Source: Clostridiales bacterium
GTDB taxonomy: Bacteria; Bacillota; Clostridia; Oscillospirales; Oscillospiraceae
Direction: 5' to 3'
DNA length: 42,993 bases
Assembly: GCA_019415645.1 (NCBI GenBank)
Contig: DXYV01000009.1
Span: 43,085 to 86,077, forward strand
Shown here: one piece after another, positions 37,475 to 42,993 of the stretch
Layout of the letters: each line of letters begins with the position of its first letter
How positions within the stretch are numbered: the first letter of the stretch is position 1
The notes under the pieces: model-generated
What the model saw: only the letters and a program-made list of their open reading frames with translations
Told to the model about the DNA's origin: nothing
Database searches by the model: none
Program-made: the position numbers and the translations under genes

Positions 37475-38203
37475 ATGCAAAAGGCCATTATCGGCAAGAA
37501 GGTGGGCATGACCCAGATCTTCGACGAAGCCGGCAAGGTCATCCCGGTCACCGTCATCGAGGCGGGCCCCTGCACCGTTGTGCAGAAGAAGACCGAGGAA
37601 AAGGACGGCTACAACGCCGTGCAGCTCGGGTTTGACGAGGTCCCCGAGCGCAAGCTCTCCAAGCCTGAACTGGGCCACGTGAAGAAGGCGGGCGACGCCA
37701 TCTGCCGCGTGCTCAAGGAGTTCAAGCTGGACAACACTGCGGAACTCAACGTGGGTGATAAGATCACCGCCTCTACCTTTGCAGAGGGCGACCGCGTGGA
37801 CGTGACCGGCATCAGCAAGGGCCACGGCTACCAGGGCGTCATCAAGCGCTGGGGCGCCCAGCGCACCCCCATGACCCACGGCGGCGGCCCGGTCCACCGT
37901 CATGCCGGTTCCATGGGCTCCAGCACCGATCCCTCCCGCATCTTCAAGGGCAAGATCGGCGCCGGTCAGATGGGTAACGAGCAGGTCACCGTCATGAACC
38001 TGGACGTGGTCAAGGTGGACGAGGAGCTGGGCATCATCGCGGTGCGCGGCGCGATCCCCGGCCCCAAGGGCGGCGTGGTTATCCTGCGCAGCAGCGTGAA
38101 GAAGGTCGTCGAGAAGAAGGGACCGGCCGCCGGCATCAGCGCCAATCCCCAGAAGGCTTCCGCCCGCGTCAATCCCCAGAAGGCCTCTGCGCGTAACAAG
38201 TAA
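37475..38203 (+). CDS. rplC: 50S ribosomal protein L3
   Basis: A 242-residue L3 with the conserved IGKKVGMTQIFDEAGKVIPVTVIEAGPC start, SKGHGYQGVIKRWG, and MTHGGGPVHRHAGSMGSSTDPSRIFKGKIGAGQMG, which reaches into the peptidyl-transferase centre. It is about 30 residues longer than typical L3 (near 210) because of a C-terminal tail, ANPQKASARVNPQKASARNK. The tail holds a 27-bp tandem repeat (38144-38170 and 38171-38197). AAGGAGG precedes ATG 37475. Confidence 0.98.
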   Translation: MQKAIIGKKVGMTQIFDEAGKVIPVTVIEAGPCTVVQKKTEEKDGYNAVQLGFDEVPERKLSKPELGHVKKAGDAICRVLKEFKLDNTAELNVGDKITASTFAEGDRVDVTGISKGHGYQGVIKRWGAQRTPMTHGGGPVHRHAGSMGSSTDPSRIFKGKIGAGQMGNEQVTVMNLDVVKVDEELGIIAVRGAIPGPKGGVVILRSSVKKVVEKKGPAAGISANPQKASARVNPQKASARNK

Positions 38204-38221
38204 GGAAAGGAGAGATACGAA

Positions 38222-38836
38222 ATGCCTAAGGCTAACGTTTATGATATGTCCGGCAAGCAGGTCGGCGAGATCGACCTGTCTGACGCCATCTTCGGCATCG
38301 AGCCCAATCAGTCTGTGGTGCATGACGTGGTCAAGAACCATTTGGCCAACTGCCGTCAGGGTACCCAGAGCGCGCTGACCCGGGCCGAGGTGTCCGGCGG
38401 CGGCAAGAAGCCCTGGCGCCAGAAGGGCACCGGCCGCGCCCGTCAGGGTTCCACCCGTGCGCCCCAGTGGACCCACGGCGGCATCGTGTTCGCCCCCAAG
38501 CCCCGCGATTACAGCTATACCCTCAATAAGAAGGTGCGCCGCCTGGCGCTCAAGTCCGCTCTCTCCGCCAAGGCCGCCGAGGGCAAGGTCCTGGTGGTGG
38601 ACGGTCTCGGCATGGACGAGATCAAGACCAAGACCTTCCAGAGCTTCCTGAACAACGTGCAGGCCAACAAGGCCGTGGTCGTCACGGCCTGCCCCAATGT
38701 GGTGAAGTCCGCCCGGAACATCCCCGGCGTGGTCACCACCAGCGCCACCCTGCTGTCGGTCTACGACATCGTCAACGCCAACCAGTTCATCGTGGACAAG
38801 GCTGCGCTGGCTACCATCGAGGAGGTGTTCGCATAA
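38222..38836 (+). CDS. rplD: 50S ribosomal protein L4
   Basis: A 204-residue L4 of normal length. It has the extended loop region SGGGKKPWRQKGTGRARQGSTRAPQWTHGGIVFAPKPRDYSY that lines the exit tunnel. In enteric bacteria L4 represses its own S10 operon, so it is the first candidate ligand for the leader upstream of rpsJ. GGAAAGGAG precedes ATG 38222. The stop overlaps the rplW start by 1 bp. Confidence 0.98.
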   Translation: MPKANVYDMSGKQVGEIDLSDAIFGIEPNQSVVHDVVKNHLANCRQGTQSALTRAEVSGGGKKPWRQKGTGRARQGSTRAPQWTHGGIVFAPKPRDYSYTLNKKVRRLALKSALSAKAAEGKVLVVDGLGMDEIKTKTFQSFLNNVQANKAVVVTACPNVVKSARNIPGVVTTSATLLSVYDIVNANQFIVDKAALATIEEVFA

Positions 38837-39132
38837 TGAAGACCGCTTACGATATTATCAAGCGCCCCATTATCACCGAGCAGTCCATGGCTGAGACCGC
38901 CGACAAGAAGTACACCTTCGAGGTGGCCAAGGACGCCAACAAGATTGAGATCGCCACGGCCGTGGAGGAGATCTTCGGCGTCAAGGTGGCCAAGGTCAAC
39001 ACCCTGAACATGCAGGGCAAGGTCAAGCGCACCGGCCGCTTCCCGGCGGGCCGCCGCGCCAGCTGGAAGAAGGCGATGGTTACGCTCACCGCCGATTCCA
39101 AGACCATCGAGTTCTTCGAGGGTATGGTGTAA
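38836..39132 (+). CDS. rplW: 50S ribosomal protein L23
   Basis: A 98-residue L23, located at the tunnel exit where trigger factor and signal recognition particle dock. It has IIKRPIITEQSMAETADKKYTFEVAKDANK and VNTLNMQGKVKRTGRFPAGRRASWKKAMVTL. The ATG shares its first base with the rplD stop (TAATG), a coupled junction. Confidence 0.98.
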   Translation: MKTAYDIIKRPIITEQSMAETADKKYTFEVAKDANKIEIATAVEEIFGVKVAKVNTLNMQGKVKRTGRFPAGRRASWKKAMVTLTADSKTIEFFEGMV

Positions 39133-39147
39133 GGAGGAAACTGAACT

Positions 39148-39981
39148 ATGGCTATCAAGACTTATAAGCCCACGACGCCCTCCCGTCGCCATATGACGGT
39201 GTCCGCGTTCGAGGGCATCGACAAGAAGGCTAAGCCCGAGCGCAGCCTGATTGAGACCCTGAAGAAGCACGCCGGCCGCAACAGCTACGGCCGCATCACC
39301 GTCCGTCATCGCGGCGGCGGCAACAAGCGCAAGTACCGCATCATTGACTTCAAGCGCGACAAGCAGGGCACCGCTACCGTGCTGCGCCTGGAGTACGATC
39401 CCAACCGCTCCGCCAACATCGCCCTGATTCAGTATGAGGACGGCGAGAAGCGCTATATCCTGGCTCCCGTGGGCCTGAAGGCCGGCCACATCATTATGAC
39501 CGGTCCCGACGCCGACATCCTGCCCGGCAACGCGCTGCCCATCGCCAACATCCCCGTGGGCGAAATGATCCACAACATCGAGCTCTACCCCGGCAAGGGC
39601 GGCCAGCTGGTCCGTTCCGCCGGTGTGGCCGCGCAGCTGATGGCCAAGGAGAACGGCATGGCGCAGGTGCGTCTGCCCTCCGGCGAGGTGCGCTATATCC
39701 GTGAGGAGTGCCTGGCCACCATCGGTCAGGTGGGCAACACCGACTGGGCCAACATCCACATCGGCAAGGCCGGCCGCAAGCGCCACATGGGCTGGCGGCC
39801 CACCGTCCGCGGCTCCGTCATGAACCCCAATGACCACCCCCACGGCGGCGGCGAGGGCAAGTCTCCGGTCGGCCGTCCCGGCCCGGTCACTCCTTGGGGC
39901 AAGCCTGCTATGGGTTACAAGACCCGTAAGAAGAAGAACCGCACCGAGAAGTTTATCGTCAAGCATCGCAACGCGAAGTAA
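39148..39981 (+). CDS. rplB: 50S ribosomal protein L2
   Basis: A 277-residue L2, the usual length, a core 23S-binding protein needed for subunit association and peptidyl transfer. It starts KTYKPTTPSRRHMTVSAFEGI, with GRNSYGRITVRHRGGGNKRKYR. It holds the conserved GSVMNPNDHPHGGGEGKSPVGRPGPVTPWGKP near the C terminus, with the functional His in NDHPHGGG. AAGGAGG precedes ATG 39148. Confidence 0.98.
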   Translation: MAIKTYKPTTPSRRHMTVSAFEGIDKKAKPERSLIETLKKHAGRNSYGRITVRHRGGGNKRKYRIIDFKRDKQGTATVLRLEYDPNRSANIALIQYEDGEKRYILAPVGLKAGHIIMTGPDADILPGNALPIANIPVGEMIHNIELYPGKGGQLVRSAGVAAQLMAKENGMAQVRLPSGEVRYIREECLATIGQVGNTDWANIHIGKAGRKRHMGWRPTVRGSVMNPNDHPHGGGEGKSPVGRPGPVTPWGKPAMGYKTRKKKNRTEKFIVKHRNAK

Positions 39982-39994
39982 GGAGGCGTAAAAC

Positions 39995-40267
39995 ATGAGT
40001 AGAAGTATTAAGAAGGGCCCGTTTTGCGCTCCCGAGCTGCTGAAACGAGTCGATGAGATGAACCAGAAGGGCGAGAAGAAGGTCCTCAAGACCTGGAGCC
40101 GCGCCTCCACCATCTTCCCCTCCTTCGTGGGTCACACCTTTGCCGTGCATGACGGCCGCAAGCATGTGCCCGTCTATGTCACCGAGGACATGGTGGGCCA
40201 CAAGCTGGGCGAGTTCGCCCCCACCCGCACCTTCAAGGGCCACGCCGGCGCCAAGGCCGGCAAGTAA
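39995..40267 (+). CDS. rpsS: 30S ribosomal protein S19
   Basis: A 90-residue S19, in the 30S head next to S13. It reads SRSIKKGPFCAPELLKRVDEMN and HDGRKHVPVYVTEDMVGHKLGEFAPTRTFKGH, matching the family end to end. AAGGAGG precedes ATG 39995. Confidence 0.98.
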   Translation: MSRSIKKGPFCAPELLKRVDEMNQKGEKKVLKTWSRASTIFPSFVGHTFAVHDGRKHVPVYVTEDMVGHKLGEFAPTRTFKGHAGAKAGK

Positions 40268-40282
40268 GGGAGGAGAGATAAC

Positions 40283-40624
40283 ATGGAAGCGAAAGCTGTT
40301 TTGAGATATGTGCGGATCTCCCCCCGCAAGGTCGGTATCCTGTGCGATCTGATCCGCGGCAAGTCCGTCAACCAGGCCGTGGCCATTCTGTCCACTACCC
40401 CCAAGGCTGCCTCTGAGCCCCTGCTGAAGCTGGTGAAGAGCGCCGCCGCCAATGCGGAAAACAATCATCAGATGGACCCGGAGAAGCTCTACGTGTCCGC
40501 TGCTCTGGCCGATCCCGGCCCCATCATCAAGCGCTTTATGCCCCGTGCGCAGGGCCGCGCTTATCGCATCAACAAGCGCACGTCCCACATCACCATCGTG
40601 CTGAAAGAAAAGGAGGCCAAGTAA
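40283..40624 (+). CDS. rplV: 50S ribosomal protein L22
   Basis: A 113-residue L22, which lines the exit tunnel. It starts MEAKAVLRYVRISPRKVGILCDLIRGKSV and has PGPIIKRFMPRAQGRAYRINKRTSHITIVL, the beta-hairpin region linked to macrolide response. GGAGGAGAG precedes the ATG; rpsC starts 1 bp after the stop. Confidence 0.98.
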   Translation: MEAKAVLRYVRISPRKVGILCDLIRGKSVNQAVAILSTTPKAASEPLLKLVKSAAANAENNHQMDPEKLYVSAALADPGPIIKRFMPRAQGRAYRINKRTSHITIVLKEKEAK

Positions 40625-40625
40625 T

Positions 40626-41471
40626 ATGGGACAGAAGGTCAATCCCCACGGTCTCCGTGTGGGCGTCATCAAGGATTGGGACTCCCGCTGGTACGCCAAG
40701 AACGAGAAGGTCGGCGACCTGCTGGTTGAGGATTACAACCTGCGCAAGTATCTGAAGAAGCGCCTGTACTCCGCCGGCGTGCCCAAGATTGAGATCGAGC
40801 GCGACAACGCCAAGGTCAAGATCTATGTGCATTGCTCCCGTCCCGGTATCGTCATCGGCAAGGGCGGCGAGGACATCGAGAAGCTGCGCCTGGAGCTGGA
40901 GAAGAAGCTGGGCAAGTCCGTGGCGCTGAACATCGTCGAGGTGCGCAACCCCGATATGGACGCGCAGCTGGTGGCTGAGAACATCGCCCAGCAGCTGGAG
41001 AAGCGCATCGCCTTCCGCCGCGCCATGAAGAACGCCATGGGCCGCGCTATGCGCATGGGCGCCCTGGGCATCAAGGTCCAGGCCTCCGGCCGTCTGAACG
41101 GCGCCGAGATCGCCCGTACCGAGCAGTATCATGACGGCACCATCCCCCTGCAGACCCTGCGTGCCGACATCGACTACGGCTTTGCCGAGGCTGCCACCAC
41201 CTACGGCCGCATCGGCATCAAGGTGTGGATCTACAAGGGCGAGGTGCTCACCCAGACGCTGCGCACCACCCCCCGCACCATCGACACCAAGAACTTTAAG
41301 GAGCGCGAGCAGCGCCCCCGCCGCCGCGATGACCGCCGCCAGGGCGGCTATCGTCAGGGCGGCAACCGTCAGGGCGGTTACAACCGCCAGGGCGGCAATA
41401 ACAGCAACCGTCCCGCCGGCCAGGGCGCTCCCCGTCCCGCCGCGGCTCCGAAGGAAGGAGGCGCTCAGTAA
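40626..41471 (+). CDS. rpsC: 30S ribosomal protein S3 with Arg/Gly-rich tail
   Basis: A 281-residue S3, about 60 longer than the usual 220. It starts GQKVNPHGLRVGVIKDWDSRWYA, and its KH domain carries RPGIVIGKGGEDIEKLR. S3 lies at the mRNA entry site and aids helicase action. The extra length is a low-complexity tail from about residue 224, with four RQGG units (41337-41402), followed by an Ala/Pro-rich end. Tails of this kind occur in some Clostridia and Actinobacteria. The stop overlaps the rplP start by 1 bp. Confidence 0.97.
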   Translation: MGQKVNPHGLRVGVIKDWDSRWYAKNEKVGDLLVEDYNLRKYLKKRLYSAGVPKIEIERDNAKVKIYVHCSRPGIVIGKGGEDIEKLRLELEKKLGKSVALNIVEVRNPDMDAQLVAENIAQQLEKRIAFRRAMKNAMGRAMRMGALGIKVQASGRLNGAEIARTEQYHDGTIPLQTLRADIDYGFAEAATTYGRIGIKVWIYKGEVLTQTLRTTPRTIDTKNFKEREQRPRRRDDRRQGGYRQGGNRQGGYNRQGGNNSNRPAGQGAPRPAAAPKEGGAQ

Positions 41472-41905
41472 TGCTGCTGCCCAAGAGAGTGAAATACCGC
41501 CGCGTCCATCGCGGCCGCATGACCGGTAAGGCCACCCGAGGCAACAAAGTGACCTATGGCGAGTGGGGCCTGGCCACCACTGAGCCCGCCTGGATCACCG
41601 GCAACCAGATCGAGGCCGCCCGTGTGGCCATGACCCGTTACACCAAGCGTGGCGGTAAGGTCTGGATCAAGATCTTCCCCGACAAGCCCGTTACCTCCAA
41701 GCCCCTGGGTACCCGTATGGGTTCCGGTAAGGGCGCGCCCGAGTACTGGGTGGCCGTGGTCAAGCCCGGCCGTGTTATGTTCGAGATCGCCGGCGTTTCC
41801 GAGGAAGTCGCCCGCGAGGCATTGCGTCTGGCTTCTCACAAGCTGCCCGTCAAGTGCAAGATTGTGAAGAAGGAGACCGCCGAGACCGAGAATGGTGGTG
41901 AATGA
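41471..41905 (+). CDS. rplP: 50S ribosomal protein L16
   Basis: A 144-residue L16 of normal length, close to the A site and the 5S rRNA. It begins MLLPKRVKYRRVHRGRMTGKATRGNKVTYGEWGL and has TSKPLGTRMGSGKGAPEYWVAVVKPGRVMFEI. The start overlaps the rpsC stop; rpmC overlaps its end. Confidence 0.98.
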   Translation: MLLPKRVKYRRVHRGRMTGKATRGNKVTYGEWGLATTEPAWITGNQIEAARVAMTRYTKRGGKVWIKIFPDKPVTSKPLGTRMGSGKGAPEYWVAVVKPGRVMFEIAGVSEEVAREALRLASHKLPVKCKIVKKETAETENGGE

Positions 41906-42099
41906 AGATGAAGGCTAACGAAGTCCGCAAACTGTCCAGCGCTGAGCTGGAGACCAAGCTGATCGACCTGAAGAAGGACCTGTTCAATCTCCGTCTTCAG
42001 CACGCTACCAATCAGCTCGACAATCCCATCCGCATCGCGGAGGTCAAGAAAGACATCGCCCGCGTGAAAACCATCCTGCGTGAGCAGCAGGGCCGATAA
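41902..42099 (+). CDS. rpmC: 50S ribosomal protein L29
   Basis: A 65-residue L29, an exit-site protein. It has KANEVRKLSSAELETKLIDLKKDLFNLRLQHATNQLDNPIRIAEVKKDIARVKTIL. ATG 41902 overlaps the rplP stop by 4 bp; ATG 41908, two codons on, is also possible and would give the more usual MKANEV start. Confidence 0.97.
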   Translation: MKMKANEVRKLSSAELETKLIDLKKDLFNLRLQHATNQLDNPIRIAEVKKDIARVKTILREQQGR

Positions 42100-42112
42100 G
42101 GAGGAATAGACG

Positions 42113-42376
42113 ATGAGTGAAGTGAGAACCTCTTCTCGTAAGACCAGAGTCGGCCTGGTGGTTTCGGACAAGATGGACAAGACCGTTGTGGTCGCCATCG
42201 CCGACCGCGTGGCTCACCCTCTGTACAAGAAGATCGTAAAGAGAACCTACAAGCTGAAGGCTCACGATGAGCTCAACCAGTGCGGCGTTGGCGACCGTGT
42301 CCGTGTCATGGAGACCCGGCCCCTGTCCAAGGATAAACGCTGGCGCGTGGTGGAGATCCTCGAGAAGGCGAAATAA
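42113..42376 (+). CDS. rpsQ: 30S ribosomal protein S17
   Basis: An 87-residue S17, an early 16S-binding assembly protein. It has RKTRVGLVVSDKMDKTVVVAIADRVAHPLYKKIVKRTYKLKAHDE and GDRVRVMETRPLSKDKRWRVVEIL. AAGGAGG precedes ATG 42113. Confidence 0.98.
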   Translation: MSEVRTSSRKTRVGLVVSDKMDKTVVVAIADRVAHPLYKKIVKRTYKLKAHDELNQCGVGDRVRVMETRPLSKDKRWRVVEILEKAK

Positions 42377-42388
42377 GGAGGTGCCAGT

Positions 42389-42757
42389 ATGATTCAGGAA
42401 GAAAGCTATCTGAAGGTGGCCGATAATACCGGTGCCAAGGAGATCAAGACCATCCGCGTCCTGGGCGGTTCCAAGCGCAAGTTCGGCAACATCGGCGATG
42501 TGATCGTCGCGTCCGTGCGCAAGGCTGCTCCCGGCGGTCAGGTCAAGAAGGGCGAAGTGGTCAAGGCCGTGATCGTCCGCTCTTCCCGCGGTGTGCGCCG
42601 CGCCGACGGCAGCTATGTCCGTTTCGACGACAACGCCGCCGTTCTGATCCGTGACGACAAGAACCCCAGGGGCACCCGTATCTTTGGGCCCGTGGCCCGC
42701 GAGCTGCGCGACAAGGACTATATGAAGATCCTGTCTCTGGCTCCCGAAGTGCTGTAA
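42389..42757 (+). CDS. rplN: 50S ribosomal protein L14
   Basis: A 122-residue L14, exactly typical, at the subunit interface. It has MIQEESYLKVADNTGAKEIKTIRVLGGSKR, VKKGEVVKAVIVRSSRGVRRADGSYVRFDDNAAVLI and GTRIFGPVARELRDKDYMKILSLAPEVL. AAGGAGG precedes ATG 42389. Confidence 0.98.
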   Translation: MIQEESYLKVADNTGAKEIKTIRVLGGSKRKFGNIGDVIVASVRKAAPGGQVKKGEVVKAVIVRSSRGVRRADGSYVRFDDNAAVLIRDDKNPRGTRIFGPVARELRDKDYMKILSLAPEVL

Positions 42758-42771
42758 GGGGGTAACGAGGT

Positions 42772-42993
42772 ATGAAAACTATGAGCATCCGTAAAGACGA
42801 CACCGTGATCGTCCTGTCCGGCAAGGACAAGGGCAAGAAGGGCAAGGTCCTGTCCGTGGACCCCGCCAACGGCAAGGTCATCGTGGAGAAGGTCAACATG
42901 GTCTCCCGCCACACCAAGCCCCGCCGTCAGGGCGAGGAGGGCGGCATCCTCCAGAAGGAGGCCCCCATCTACGCCTGCAAGGTCATGCGTGTC
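42772..42993 (+). CDS. rplX: 50S ribosomal protein L24 (3' end beyond window)
   Basis: The first 74 codons of L24, an assembly-initiator protein. The KOW motif region reads MSIRKDDTVIVLSGKDKGKKGKVLSVDPANGKVIVEKVN, followed by RHTKPRRQGEEGGILQKEAPIYACKVMRV. About 30 residues of the usual 100-110 are missing past the window end. A ribosome binding site (AAGGGGGTAACGAGG) precedes ATG 42772; the ATG three codons later is an alternative start. Confidence 0.96.
   Translation, partial: MKTMSIRKDDTVIVLSGKDKGKKGKVLSVDPANGKVIVEKVNMVSRHTKPRRQGEEGGILQKEAPIYACKVMRV

Noticed and set aside
1..42993. CRISPR arrays, rRNA or tRNA genes, transposases, integrases and phage genes
   Set aside because: None seen: no regularly spaced short repeats, no cloverleaf with the GGTTCAAATCC-type arm, and no recognisable mobile-element protein on either strand.

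Overview
The window is GC-rich DNA (roughly 60%) with Gram-positive anaerobe gene content: an LTA-synthase-family enzyme, RNase Y, an anaerobic sulfite reductase (AsrABC), a TDT-family anion transporter, a full molybdenum-cofactor/molybdate cluster, and the S10 ribosomal protein operon in canonical order. Good AGGAGG-type ribosome binding sites and TTGACA/TATAAT promoters fit a Bacillota genome. The combination points to class Clostridia, most likely a gut Oscillospiraceae relative (Flavonifractor/Lawsonibacter/Oscillibacter type). That placement is inference from gene content and base composition. No rRNA, tRNA, CRISPR array, transposase or phage gene was seen.

Layout. 1-6.3 kb: the tail of an unknown gene, an LtaS/MdoB-type sulfatase-fold membrane enzyme, rny, a DUF2156 protein and a GNAT acetyltransferase. 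6.4-11.3 kb: a sugar ABC transporter (double ATPase, two permeases, lipoprotein). 11.6-14.2 kb: a polar amino-acid ABC transporter. 14.3-23.3 kb: mobA, a MoeA-like protein behind a terminator-bearing leader, moeA, moaC, mobB, moaA, a MOSC protein, a mog-type gene, a candidate Moco riboswitch, then modABC. 23.5-32.5 kb: a sulfur/redox island made of a small HMA-like protein, a ferredoxin, asrCBA, a LysR regulator divergent from a TDT transporter, a second LysR, and a flavoprotein-ferredoxin pair related to APS/fumarate reductases. 32.9-36.1 kb: an FHA-SEDS fusion (FtsW/RodA family) coupled to a class B-type penicillin-binding protein. 36.4 kb to the end: the S10 operon from its promoter and structured leader through rpsJ-rplC-rplD-rplW-rplB-rpsS-rplV-rpsC-rplP-rpmC-rpsQ-rplN to a truncated rplX.

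How the genes work together. ModABC imports molybdate. MoaA/MoaC make the pterin precursor, Mog-type and MoeA proteins insert the metal, and MobA/MobB add the nucleotide. Molybdopterin synthase (moaD/moaE) is not in the window. In the sulfur island, the LysR protein, the TDT transporter, AsrABC and the flavoprotein pair may form one sulfite-handling regulon: ATAAG/CTTAT half-sites around a GTATC core recur at all three promoters.

The least explained material is intergenic. Three related elements of about 165 bp (11.3, 36.6 and 37.2 kb) share a core and end with a second copy of their own first part; two of them sit inside the S10 operon. Separately, two genes (ends at 60 and 5193) have their 3' ends copied about 200 bp downstream, and the DNA between the copies shares a 16-bp motif in opposite orientations. 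The leader at 14.9-15.1 kb also fits no riboswitch class that I recognise.
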